Under the pieces are notes generated by a model, which searched no databases, was not told the origin of the DNA, and was given only the letters and a program-made list of their open reading frames with translations. The position numbers and the translations under genes were made by a program. From positions 549,301,531-549,365,530 of the forward strand of contig NC_135497.1 in assembly GCF_052857255.1 (NCBI RefSeq): 64,000 nucleotides of DNA. Direction: 5' to 3'. Each line of letters opens with the position of its first letter. The stretch's first letter is position 1. This DNA comes from Amblyomma americanum. Lineage: Eukaryota; Arthropoda; Arachnida; Ixodida; Ixodidae. Below are positions 1 through 10,358 of the stretch, piece by piece.

Positions 1-1014
1 TTCGTGCACAACAGTTTGAAGTAAAGTGCTTTGTGGGAAGGAGGAACGAATTTGAACACGTCAGAAAGAAGTCTTTGTAAAGCGCGCTGCACCTTTGCGG
101 TCGGGTCCTTGTCGAGACGGGAGTAGGTGGCGTCATCTTGCAGTAGGCTTTGCATTCTGCTTATGTAGTCATTGCGGTCCAGAAGAACTGTCGTATTTCC
201 TTTGTCTGCTGGAAGTATAACAAGATCCATGTTCTTGCGAAGGCTCCTCATAGCTTCACGCTGTTCAGTGGTCAGTGGGGACGTGTGATGCTGCGGGTGG
301 TACCTGGAGAGGACGCTGACAGCACGAGTCCTTGCTTCATCTCGGCGCGAAGTTTCAACCTGGTTAACCGCGTTTTCCACGGCACACACAAGTTTTTTGC
401 ATCCAGGGTAGGTCCAGTGTTGAAATTTAGGCCCAGGTATAAAACAGAAAGCTCGGCGCTGTTGGGTTTATAAGAAGAAAGGTTATGGACAACCGTTGAA
501 GGCGCAGCTTTCTTTGTAGTTGAAGGGAGCGGAAGGAGTTGACGTAACTTGTTATTGTGTGCACGGTCAGCGGACCGGGACACCATGGTTGCTTTATGAT
601 TGGCATGCAGCTGAATGCTAGGAAATTCCTTCGGGTAGCGGGATTCCAGGCGGCGGCAGGCGAAAAAGGCTTCATTTTCCATTGCTCTAAGCTTTTCTTT
701 GCATTCAAGTATCCTGGCTTGGAGGAGCGAACGTTCAGCCTTCGCAATAACGCTCAGCCCGAAAAGTGTGCAGACGGGAAGAATCAAACGAAGCGATCGT
801 GGAATAAGTGCTAAATACTTGCACGTCAGGTTGAATTGAAGATGGCCTTTGAACGATGCGACACGGGTGACAAGGGACACGTACTGACGGATGCTTGTGA
901 CGATGGGTTGGCCGTACGCCCGGCGAAGGTTGATGAAGTCGAGAGTTGGACGAAAACTCGTCTGGTCGAGGACGATCATAATAAAACTTAAAAGGAGGAC
1001 GCCGACCAAAAGTA
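1..1014 (-). pseudogene. Penelope-like element family A, copy 1 (N-terminal and early RT part)
   Basis: Minus-strand copy of a PLE polyprotein, cut off by the window start before the RT catalytic motif. Its translation matches the plus-strand copy at 2212-4442 almost residue for residue over the N-terminal region, including ENEAFFA, RRLESRYPKEFPSIQL and the run up to the GLNFNTGPTLDAK segment. A frameshift follows that segment near position 395: the copy-2 reading continues in another frame toward position 1. The homologous DNA ends at about 1036, inside the untranslated leader, where a second PLE family begins. PLE proteins combine a reverse transcriptase with a GIY-YIG endonuclease. Only the part before the RT palm lies inside the window. 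This copy preserves the uninterrupted sequence into which a LINE was inserted in copy 2. Confidence 0.85.
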
Positions 1015-1236
1015 AAAAACAAAAAACAACAAAATGACAGTTCAGGAGCGTAAATTGCTGGGCTAGTTGGTTCATATTGTTGTCAGGGTGGAACCAGCGG
1101 AACACAGACGCAGGACAAGAAAAGGAGGTACACACACCACACCGCTGGACTTGCAACTGATTTATTTCGAAGAAAACCACCACATTTAAAGGATTCCCTG
1201 CGCAAGCGCACACTCTGGATGAAGGGAACAACTGTA

Positions 1237-1930
1237 TTAAGATAAAAGAAAGTTATATTCTTTATCCGTGATAAAAACCGAGGAATCGCTGACACACTTT
1301 TCCTTGTTTTTCCTGATTAGAAACGCTTCAAGAATTTCACGCTCTCGTCTTGTTCTCCCCCGACCGATAATGCTCGTGCGGTGAAGCAAAGGAGAACATC
1401 CCTCGCATACCTTAACATGCAAGGCTAAATTGCTGCCAGTGCCTGAATTGAACGTTGTTCGGTGCTGCCTCAGACGTTCATTGATGCACCCTCCGGTTTG
1501 CCCGATGTAGGTTTTCCCACAGGACAATGGGATGCAATATACCACCCCTACTTCACACGAAGTGAACCTCGTCTGGTGCTTGGTTTTACAGGTCCCCTTT
1601 TTCTGCGGACCACCAGACATACGGGCGCACACACCAGATAGTTTCCGGGGGGCAGAAAAAACCGCAGTGACACCGAATTTTCGTGCCACTTTTTTTAGAC
1701 CATGCGATGTCTTGTGGCAGTAAGGAAGCACTTCAATCTTCTTCCTGTTCTCTTGCGATGGACTAGCAGACTTAGCCGACAGTTTCTTCATCTTATTCCC
1801 CAGTGATTCAGCCACTGCAAGCAAAACCGACGAGGGAAACCCAGAATCTGACAACCACGCGACCTGCTCGGCCAGACTTTGCTGCATGACATGTGGGCTT
1901 TTTCGCTTTTCGAACGCTCTTTCGCTTTTT
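1237..1930 (-). pseudogene. PLE family B GIY-YIG endonuclease domain
   Basis: C-terminal part of a PLE polyprotein, open from about 1930 to the stop at 1237. The sequence contains the linker GVTAVFSAPRKLSGVC and the endonuclease core VVYCIPLSCGKTYIGQTGG followed by CINERLRQH. This is the GIY-YIG signature region with its downstream Arg. A C-terminal REREILEAFLIRK block and TDKEYNFL close the protein, as in the family C copies at 15-19 kb. The domain nicks target DNA in PLE retrotransposition. The RT half is missing, so the fragment cannot act alone. An open frame continues upstream to 2037 but runs through the inverted arm and antisense pLTR, so that part is not PLE protein. Confidence 0.8.
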
Positions 1931-1998
1931 CGAACGCTTTTTCGAACGCTCTCAAGAAACGTTGCCCACATGTCATGCAGCAAAGTCTGGCCGAGCAG
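1864..1998. repeat. 34-bp inverted repeat (fold-back end of PLE family B)
   Basis: Arms at 1864-1897 and 1965-1998 are exact reverse complements by eye (CTGCTCGGCCAGACTTTGCT... against its complement). The spacer of about 67 bp contains repeated TTTTTCGAACGCT units. The right arm abuts the first base of the family A pLTR at 1999. Confidence 0.9.
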
Positions 1999-2562
1999 GT
2001 GCTGGCAACTGAAAAGAATCTGTACCGTCGCCTTCACCTCGAATCATTATTCGTTCAAACGACTAATCGCACCCTCAATCGCAACACTGGAAATCTAACT
2101 CCTGTATACGCACGCTCCCTGCGCCCTCTTTTCAAACGTATTTATTCCTGTTGCACTTTCTAATCCTTCTCATTTCGAACAAGGCTCCCGTACGGGAGCC
2201 GAAGCGTCATTTTGTTGTTTTTTTGTTTTTTACTTTTGGTCGGCGTCATCCTTTTAAGTTTTATTATGATCGTCCCCGACCAGACGAGTTTTCGTCCAAC
2301 TCTCGACTTCATCAACCTTCGCCGGGCGTACGGCCAACCCATCGTCACAAGCATCCGTCAGTACGTGTCCCTGGTCACCCGTGTCGCATCGTTCAAAGGC
2401 CATCTTCAATTCAACCTGACGTGCAAGCCTTTAGCACTTATTCCACGATCGCTTCGTTTGATCCGTCCCGTCTGCACACCCTTCGGGCTGAGCGTTATTG
2501 CGAAGGCTGAACGTTCGCTCCTCCAAGCCAAGATACTTGAATGCAAAGAAAAGCTTAGAGCA

Positions 2563-3065
2563 GAGAAAAAGGTTGAAGGAACAGAGAGAGCTTTGTGGAA
2601 AACAAGGATGCTGACGAAATCGGCACTAGAAACATACCGGACCTTTAAACAGGAAATTGTCAAAGAAAATATCTATGATAATTGTAGGGGAAGTTCTTTG
2701 TTGTTTGAGGCCAGGACTGGAGTTTTGCGGACTAAGAAGTATAGAGTCAGGTACCAGGAGATAGACACTTTGTGCATTGCGTGCGGAGAGGAGGAGGAAA
2801 CGGCTGAACACTTGATACTTTTCTGTAAAGGGCTTCACCCTACAGTGGAAGGCAGCGGGGCTGACTTATCCAAGGCGTTGGGGTTTAGGGATAGTGAAGG
2901 GAAAGTGGATTTTAAGAGGTTAGAAGTAACCAAGCGAAGGGTATCTGATTGGTGGCTAAAAGCAAGACAGGAGTAAAATTTCACAAGACATGGCTAGGTG
3001 GCTTGAGCCACCGCCCGATGTAAAGGGTTCAGCGGTATCCATCCATCCATCCATCCATCCATCCA
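2563..3065 (+). mobile_element. 5'-truncated LINE 3' end nested in PLE family A
   Basis: A 503-bp insert whose edges are fixed by comparison with the uninterrupted minus copy near 680-700: the empty site reads AGAGCA|ATGGAAAATG. It encodes the C-terminus of a LINE ORF2 in frame up to a stop at 2974-2976, including FEARTGVLRT and a CX2CX8HX4C knuckle (CIACGEEEETAEHLILFC). The 3' end is a (CATC)n run at about 3036-3064. The same family, in longer form, lies on the minus strand at 52.7-55.4 kb, where FYDNSRGSALLFEARSGCLRT matches NIYDNCRGSSLLFEARTGVLRT here. No target duplication longer than one base is visible. Confidence 0.85.
3036..3064 (+). repeat. (CATC)n tail of nested LINE
   Basis: About seven tandem CATC/ATCC units form the 3' terminus of the LINE fragment. 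The same tail in complement, (GGAT)n, ends the related LINE at about 52713. Confidence 0.9.
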
Positions 3066-5304
3066 ATGGAAAATGAAGCCTTTTTCGCCCGCCGCCGCCT
3101 GGAATCCCGCTACCCGAAGGAATTTCCTAGCATTCAGCTGCATGCCAATCATAAAGCAACCATGGTGTCCCGGTCCGCTGAACGTGCACACAATAACAAG
3201 TTACGTCAACTCCTTCCGCTCCCTTCAACTACAGAGAAAGCTGCGCCTTCAACGGTTGTCCATAACCTTTCTTCTTATAAACCCTACAGCGCCGAGCTTT
3301 CTGTTTTAAACCTGGGCCTAAATTTCAACACTGGACCTACCCTGGATGCCAAAAGGCTTGTGTGTGCCGTGGAAAACGCGGTTAACCAGGTTGAAACTTC
3401 GCGCCGAGATGAAGCAAGGACTCGTGCTGTCAGCGTCCTCTCCAGGTACCACCCGCAGCATCACACGTCCCCACTGACCACTGAACAGCGTGAAGCTGTG
3501 AGGAGCCTTCGCAAGAACATGGATCTTGTTATACTTCCAGCAGACAAAGGAAACACGACAGTTCTTCTGGACCGCAATGACTACATAAGCAGAATGCAAA
3601 GCCTACTGCAAGATGACGCCACCTACTCCCGTCTCGACAAGGACCCGACCGCAAAGGTGCAGCGCGCTTTACAAAGACTTCTTTCTGACGTGTTCAAATT
3701 CGTTCCTCCTTCCCACAAAGCACTTTACTTCAAACTGTTGTGCACGAATGGTTCCGCCCCCGCTCTTTACGGGCTTCCAAAGGTTCACAAACCTGGTATG
3801 CCGATGCGGCCCATCATAGACTTCAGTCGTTCTCCTCTTCACAGTTTATCCAGCTACCTTCACCGGATCCTCAAGCCACTTGTCGGTCTCGGCTCAACAC
3901 ACGTACGCAACTCGACTGACTTCATCAAGAAGGTAAGCGACGTATCACCGGACGATGACGAGTACATGGTTTTGTTTGACGTCAAGTCGCTTTTCACATG
4001 CATTCTCGTTGACCTCGCCGTACAAGTGTGTTCTGCTGCCCTTGAAGCTGACAATTGTTTACCACAAAGGACCCCCATTGACATTCCAGATCTCCGCAGG
4101 CTCTTACAGTTCTGCCTGGACAACACTTATTTCGTCTTCCAAGGCTCTTTTTACCGACAACTTCAGGGCACACCAATGGGCGCCTCTATCTCAGTGACTG
4201 TCGCGAATCTGACTATGGAATTTGTTGAGCGCCGTGCCCTTGAAACATCCCCATCACCGCCAGGAATCTTTCTTAGATATGTAGATGACTGCTTCTGCCT
4301 CATTCGGAAAGATGATTTGCTGGCCTTTTCGTCCCATTTAAATTCCACTGAAGAAGCGATTGATTTCACCGTCGAAGAAGAAATTAATGGCGCGTTGCCC
4401 TTCCTGGACGTATTGGTAAAACGAAACAGTGGAAAGCTATAATTCAGCGTCTACAGGAAACCCACCCACGCCGGAAGATACCTTAACTTCAAATCTGTGC
4501 ACCCGGCTAATCAAAAGAACTCTGTTGCCACAACCTTGTTCAAACGCGCTGAACGCATATGCAGTTTTCCTGAAGATCGGGCAGTCGACTTTGGTACTGT
4601 ACGGCAATAACTCGCGCGAAACGAGTACCCAGCTGCTTTTGTGGCATCCGCTGAAAAGCAGTTATCTTGCCCGACACGTGAATATCCAGTGTTGTCCCCT
4701 CTGAAACGTGCCGCTGTTCCCTACACACCTGGAATAAGCGAAGCCTTGGCGCGTATTCTGCGCACATTCCAAGTTGACGTTGCCCATGTCCCCACAAGGA
4801 AACTTCGGCATGTGCTGGTTAACGTCAAAGACGTTCTCCCCAAAGAAAAGTACCCTGGCGTTGTTTACAGCGTCCCCTGCTCTGATTGTGACAGCGTCTA
4901 CATCGGCGAGACTGGTGATTTTAATAGACGCCTAAAAGAACATTGTAATGACGTTAAAAACAAAAAAGTGAACTATAATGCTATCGCCGAACACTCCGTA
5001 TCAACTGGCCACGATATTGACTGGGGTGGGGCACACGTGCTGGCAACTGAAAAGAATCTGTACCGTCGCCTTCACCTCGAATCATTATTCATTCAAACGA
5101 CTAATCGCACCCTCAATCGCAACACTGGAAATTTAACTCCTGTATACGCGCGCTCCCTGCGCCCTCTTTTCAAACGTAGTTAATCCTGTTGCACTTTCTA
5201 ATCCTTCTCATTGTGAACAAGGCTCCTGTACGGGAGCCGAAACGTCATTTTGTTGTTTTTTGTTTTTTACTTTTATTCGGCGTCCTCCTTTTAAGTTTTA
5301 TTAT

Positions 5305-6344
5305 CATTGAGAATGTGTGTGATTCCTATTTGTAACACTAGAAATGTCACTTGTGGAAACATTAATTCACCAGTTACCAGAAACACATGTGGCCGATGAC
5401 CGATTCAATATCGTGGTACAACAAAACATGGAACGCCTTGCCAATAGAAGTTAAGACCACCAGCAACTTCGGGTTCACCATAAAAAGCTTGTACCTTTTC
5501 AAGAACAGATAAGTATGATCCACTGCTTGTGCATTGTCTTTGCTTTGTAATCAGATTACATTATTCTTCCACTGACGTATGTTTTCTATCGTTATGATTT
5601 TGTCATGAGAACACCATTTTTCTGTACTGTCTAGATTGCTGCTAAATACGCAATTATGCCTTAGAGGCCTGCACTACCTTAGACTATTAGCCCAGCAGTT
5701 GTCTGCTCATGTTTTTGTACAGTTACATGATGAAATAAATGAAATGATCTGTTTTGCTGCTTCCCTGTAGATTAGCATGGGGCCTCACCTGGAAGACCTC
5801 TTCACGAGCCTTGCCAGTCGCACACATAACGAAAACTGTGTGACAGTCAACCCACGTGACGAATGCATCAAGCAGACAAAGCAACCTGAAAGGGCCACCA
5901 AGCCATGGTTAGTGACGTCAACCTGCATGGGTCTTGATTATTAAGCTCTAGATTGCGAAGGAAAGCAATCCGAACACAAAACTGCAATCATCGCGTAAAT
6001 TTAATCATTTTGGAGTGACAAACTGCGCAAACGTTTGTTGCACACTTGCCTTCATCAAATACGAGTGGTTCTCAAATATGCCCTCTTACCCCCTGCTAGC
6101 ATACTACAGTCTCGAAACCCCAGACATGGATTAGAATACTGGCAAAAAGGTGATAATGTGGGATACTGAAGCCAACCGAGATATATCAAGATATGGGTGG
6201 TGCAATTCCTTGATTTGCTGTGCAGTTCTACTTTTTCTTTGTGCCTGCAGACAACCCCATCGAGCATAGGGGAATGGTACCGTAACAAATCATGCTGCTT
6301 GGTACCGTAACAAATCATGGTACCGTAACAAATCATACTTAGAC
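5305..6344. other. AT-rich intergenic DNA, no gene seen
   Basis: No coding frame, recognisable repeat end or RNA gene is visible. A short triplicated TACCGTAACAAATCAT unit lies at about 6279-6334, just before the I-like LINE fragment. Confidence 0.6.
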
Positions 6345-7985
6345 ATGTCCCTTCAGGAACCCTTCACGAGCTATGAGTGTATCGCAAATCCTGGACAGGA
6401 CGAGGAAATTGGAGAGTCAGAAGTGCGAGAAGCCCTCCACAGACTCTGTACGACTTCCGCTACTGGCAAGGATGGAGTCACAAATTGCACCCTGAGCAAC
6501 CTCGATGGGAAGTGAGGGCGCTCACCGACTTCATGAACAAGTGCTGGCGGGAAGGGGAACTCCCACAATCCTGGAAGCACGCGAAAGTTGTCTCCATTCC
6601 GAAACACGGAGAAGCTAGCATTACAGAATCTCAGACCCATCTCGCTTACATCTTGCATGGGTAATCTGATGAAGCATGTGGTCCTCAACCGCCCGCAGGA
6701 CCACATGAACGTGAAGTCTCTTCCCAGACACAATGCTAGGCTTTAGACCTCATCTCTCGAACCAGAACACTATGATTTGCATTTCGGAAGAAGTGCTTAG
6801 CCCAATCCATAAGAAGAGATTTAGGGCAATCCTTGCTCTTGATCTCACCAAGGCATTCGACAATGTCAACCACGAGGCAATGCTAACATCTCTCTCCGGA
6901 CTCTATCTAGGTGAACAAGTCCACAGCTATATCAAAGCCTTCCTGTCTGACAGGACAGCGGAGATACAAATAGGGCCTCTGAAATCTGACGTCTTAGCCT
7001 AGGCAGTAGAGGAACCCCGCTAGGTTCGGTACTCTCACCTTTCCTCTTTAACATCACCCTAATCCTGATGACTAGAGCTATCTCGGCCATCCACAACCTC
7101 TCACACTCGCTTTATGCCGACGATGTCACTCTATGGGTCACGACGGGTAGGGATGGAGAAATGGAGGAGACGTTGCAGGCGGCGGCTGACACTGTCGTCC
7201 GCTATGCCGGCAGCGTAGGTCTTCTATGTTCCCCCCAAAAATCGGAGCTCTTGGTGATCAGGGGTCGCCCTTTGCCAAAAAGCACTCCCCCACCCTTTTT
7301 AGTGCATGTAGAGAGGGTCCTGGTTCCCGAGGTAGCTACCCTCTGTGCTCTAGGCATGCCCATTCAAAACAACGGTAGGAATACTGTCACTCTAAAAAAC
7401 TCATTAGCTACGTCAGCCAGAAAAACAGTTTAATCTGACATAATGAAAACAAGCAAAAGGGTATGAAGGAGGCGGACCTCAGGAGGTTGATTCAAGCCTT
7501 CGTCCTGAGTCGTATCTATATACCTATACTCTATATTCTATACCTTACTTATATCTCCATCAATCAGAAAAAGACAAAGTAGAGTGCCTCATCAGGCAAA
7601 CCTACAAATCCGCCATTCATCTCCCCAAGTGTACACCCCCTGAGAGACTTCTGCAGTTAGGGATACACAATACGATGACAGAAATGGTGGAAGCCCATCG
7701 TGTGGCTCAGCACGAGTGTCCATCGAAAACTCTAGGGGGAAGAAGTATACTGCGAGAATTTCAGATTGGGTACGAATCCACACGTAGTCCCATAGGCCAG
7801 CTTCCCACCGATATACACAAACAACTCTATATTAATCCCATCCTCAAAAACATGCACCCTGAACACTACGCCGCAATGTGGAAAGCACGGGCAAAAGCAC
7901 TACACAAGAACAGGACAGGACAAGGGGACAGGACAAGAACATCAAAAAATGTCCTGCCACCGTCACCTATGCCCCGCCACTAAAC
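6345..7985 (+). pseudogene. I/R1-like LINE reverse transcriptase, decayed
   Basis: A 5'-truncated LINE ORF2 begins in the region just before the RT. The pieces fall in different frames: an EVREALHRLCTTSATGKDGV-like start near 6420, then NLRPISLTSCMGNL (6630-6670), GFRPHLSNQNTM and LDLTKAFDNVNHEAML (6735-6885). The catalytic LYADDVTLW follows at about 7110-7136, with the C-terminal part (THNTM to ALHKNRT) at 7660-7920. Several stops and frameshifts separate them, including one between the fingers and palm and one after QNNGRN. The layout matches the LINE at 24-26 kb (GFRANLSTQD, ALDVKGAFDNVSH, YADDVTVW), so both belong to one clade. RNase H is not recognisable. The element is dead. Confidence 0.8.
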
Positions 7986-9241
7986 CCCGATATGAAGTAA
8001 CTCAGGGTAGTTAAACAGGATTAACCCTTGCCACCTAGAAAATGTCAATAAGAGAGGAGAATACATGATAGGTGTAAGAAAAAAATGGAAAAGGGGAAGA
8101 TAGGATAGAGGCGAGGACAGAAAAGGGCGACTTCAGATATCCCCGGTCCGGTCAGGCCGGAGGTGCCGTGTACAGGAAGCTGGGGCCAAAGTTGTGTGTT
8201 GCCACTGCTGAGGGGCCTTAAAGGTCTAAAAACTTTGCATCGGCTCAACCACCAGGATACCATTTTCGTCGGACACAGCTGAGCCACGCACGGCTAAGCA
8301 CGGGTGCTCGGGGCCGTGGTGAAGCCCTCCTCACCATCATCCCCCTGCGGGGAAGTCCATGCAGATGCTCAGGATCCCGTGGTGTCGCAACTCAAAAACA
8401 TCTGCACGCTGAGATGCTTGTGTGAGGCCAAGCTTCTGTTTTGTTTTACCAGCCAATCTGCAGTTGCCAAGGCCAAAAATATGCTTCCTTTTTCATTTTT
8501 CTTTAGTGATTTGATGTATTCTCAACAGAACATGTCCCATGAGTAGAAAGCGCGAAAAATAAACTTTCTAACATGGACATTCCGTTCAGGTACAGTTTCT
8601 TGTCACTCTGTGGCCTCATCTTGAAAAAAAGCATTTAGAGTTGCTTTCGACGGTGTGCACGCACCACCGTCAACTGAAAAGCATTCATTATCTTTTCTTC
8701 TTCAGAGATATGACAGAACTCAATGAGAAATTTCGTGAATAAGTCGGGAATTCAAAACAGCTCAAATTTATCACAAATTTATTTTTTTGAAAATCTTGGT
8801 TTCAGCCCATAATCCCCTTTAAGGAGTGTTTCAGTCGACATAACATGCCATGACCAAGAACTCCGGCGTTCCTTTATCGGCCATCAGAAATGTCACCTTG
8901 GTGAGCTGACAAATGAACGCTCCCACAAAATACAGAGAGGAGACAGGGCATGACACAACTAAGTGATTCAACTGGCAAAATGCGATTTTGAGTAATTTCT
9001 GGAGCATCGAAATGTTTAATTTAAACCACTTCGGAGCAAAGCAATTTTGATTTATGAGCAGTCTGAAGCTCTAAAATTTCATACCTAGAGCAATCTGGAC
9101 CACTAAAATTTGGTTTAGAAACACTCCGGAGTGTGTAGCTGTTAGTTTCCATGTGTCTTAGGTTAGCAAACAATGCTAAAAAAGTTTGAGAGCATTGGAA
9201 AGATGCATTACATCATTAATATTGTAATTATTTGTGCATAG
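7986..9241. other. Noncoding stretch after LINE
   Basis: The first 300 bp may be LINE 3' untranslated sequence (purine-rich, then a GGTCCGGTCAGGCCGGAGG segment). The region around 8950-9150 repeats short CTGGAGCA / CGGAGCAAA / CCGGAGTG phrases, giving a weak degenerate repeat. No gene is seen. Confidence 0.4.
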
Positions 9242-9363
9242 TTGCAGCTGAGAGGTCTTCAATTGTAAGTTTTCTGCTGTATAATTAAAGACAAAACACC
9301 TTTGCAGCTGAGAGGTCTTCAATTGTAAGTTTTATGCTGTATAAAATAAAGACAAAACACATT
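9242..9363. repeat. Tandem duplication, 60-bp unit, two copies
   Basis: TTGCAGCTGAGAGGTCTTCA begins at 9242 and again at 9302. The two units differ by a few bases plus a one-base indel in the ATAAAGACAAAACAC part. Confidence 0.9.
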
Positions 9364-9403
9364 TGCAAAACATTTCACACAATGTTTAGTTGAACAACCT
9401 ATA

Positions 9404-10358
9404 GAGAGTACCCACCTAACATTACCCATGGTTTAAAAATATGCATTTGCATTATAAGATGTCACGACCAATTGCATGTTGCTGGGTGCGGTATGGAGCA
9501 ACTCACACCTTTTTTGTATTGCTCTTAATTATATAATTAGTCGGGAATTATAAGTCAACTTAGCAAGCAATGAAGATAGGCGAAAGTTCAATGAGAAAGT
9601 TGTACAACAATCTGCGAAACGTCCAACTGAACAGTTTCTAACTCTCTACCTATTACATATCGGCTTTTTTTCACTCTCTGCAGATGCCCGCGAAATACAA
9701 AAAGTACAATGTGACATGCCCGCTTGCACGCTGCGATTGCAACGCTCTCAAACGTTCTGTGTAGGAACGAACAGATCATTTAACCTGGTGTGCTGCTGCT
9801 TACAAAGGTGACAGGGCTGCGACGCTGACACTGGCTGTGCGATTTACGCGAGCGGAAGCGATAAGGACTCTGTCTGCTCGTTGCTGTCATGCGCCACAAG
9901 AGAAGCATACCACTGGCCTATATCGCACAGCCAGCTGCTGGGTCGCTGCCCTGTAACCTTTTAGGCGGCTGCACATCGAGCTAAATGATCTGTTCGTTCC
10001 TACATGAAGCATTTGAGAGCACTGCAAACATGGCGCGCAAGCAGGTATGTCACGTGGTATTTTTTGTATTTCTCGGGCATCTGCAAAAAGCGAGAAAAGC
10101 CAATACGTAATAGATGAAAAGTTAGAAACTGTTCAGTTGGACGTTTTGCAGACCACTCTACAACTTTTTCATTCGACTTTTTCACCTATCTTCGTTGCTT
10201 GCAAAGTCAGTTAATCTTGACTAATTATGCAATTACGCACAATACAAAACTTGCGCGACTTACTACATACAACAGCCAGCAGCATGCATTTGGTCGCGCC
10301 GTCTTATAGTGCTTCTCTGTATTTTAAAACCCTGCCTAAAGTTAGCTGTAACACCCTG
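9404..10358. mobile_element. 955-bp fold-back element (MITE-like)
   Basis: The two halves are diverged reverse complements along their full length. The left end GAGAGTACCCACCTAAC pairs with the right end GTTAGCTGTAACACCCTG. Long matches follow, such as AACTGAACAGTTTCTAACT (left) against AGTTAGAAACTGTTCAGTT (right), and AACGAACAGATCAT against ATGATCTGTTCGTT. The centre also pairs: AAAGGTGACAGGGCTGCGAC (from 9805) against its complement near 9940-9962. TATA flanks both ends (9400-9403 and 10359-10362), a possible target duplication. There is no coding potential. An outer TIR starting CAGGGTGTTACAGCTAAC resembles abundant arthropod MITE ends, but I cannot name the family. Confidence 0.8.

Larger units (their letters stand above)
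1046..1998 (-). mobile_element. Penelope-like element family B, 5'-truncated and folded back
   Basis: A minus-strand fragment of a second PLE family lies between the two head-to-head family A copies. Its 3' end carries the motif TGGGCTAGTTGGT (plus-strand reading, about 1053), which recurs at 15209 beside another PLE. It contains the endonuclease part of the polyprotein (1237-1930) but no RT. Its 5' end is folded back: a 34-bp stretch at 1864-1897 is repeated in inverted orientation at 1965-1998. The spacer is rich in TTCGAACGCT-like units. The element is therefore a short 3' remnant with an inverted terminal piece, a form known for PLE insertions. Confidence 0.75.
2212..5183 (+). pseudogene. 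PLE family A polyprotein (RT plus GIY-YIG endonuclease), interrupted
   Basis: The N-terminal part runs from about 2212 to 2562, is split by a LINE insertion, and resumes at 3066. RT motifs are clear: LPKVHKPGMPMRPIIDF at about 3775-3825, FDVKSLFT at about 3977, QGTPMGASIS at about 4165 and the catalytic YVDD at 4278-4289. The endonuclease core reads VYSVPCSDCDSVYIGETGDF, near 4867. The frame then continues to the stop at 5183 (RPLFKRS). In-frame stop codons at 4440-4442 and 4608-4610 separate the RT from the endonuclease while the frame itself is kept, so these are point changes rather than indels. The long intact RT stretch suggests modest age. It is non-functional as it stands. Confidence 0.85.
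1999..5304 (+). mobile_element. Penelope-like element family A, copy 2, with pLTR direct repeats
   Basis: Plus-strand PLE bounded by direct repeats of about 268 bp. The left repeat (1999-2267) and right repeat (5037-5304) both start GTGCTGGCAACTGAAAAG and end TTTAAGTTTTATTAT. They differ at scattered positions, so this is not a fresh insertion. As usual for PLE pLTRs, the right repeat includes the C-terminal coding end and the 3' untranslated region. Each repeat holds a perfect or near-perfect palindrome (GGCTCCCGTACGGGAGCC in the left copy) followed by a GAARCGTC sequence and a T-rich run. A LINE 3' fragment interrupts the coding region at 2563-3065. Confidence 0.85.

Noticed and set aside
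1237..2037. A full 266-codon protein with a new N-terminus
   Set aside because: The first 35 codons read through the inverted repeat and antisense pLTR; only the part after about 1930 is PLE protein.
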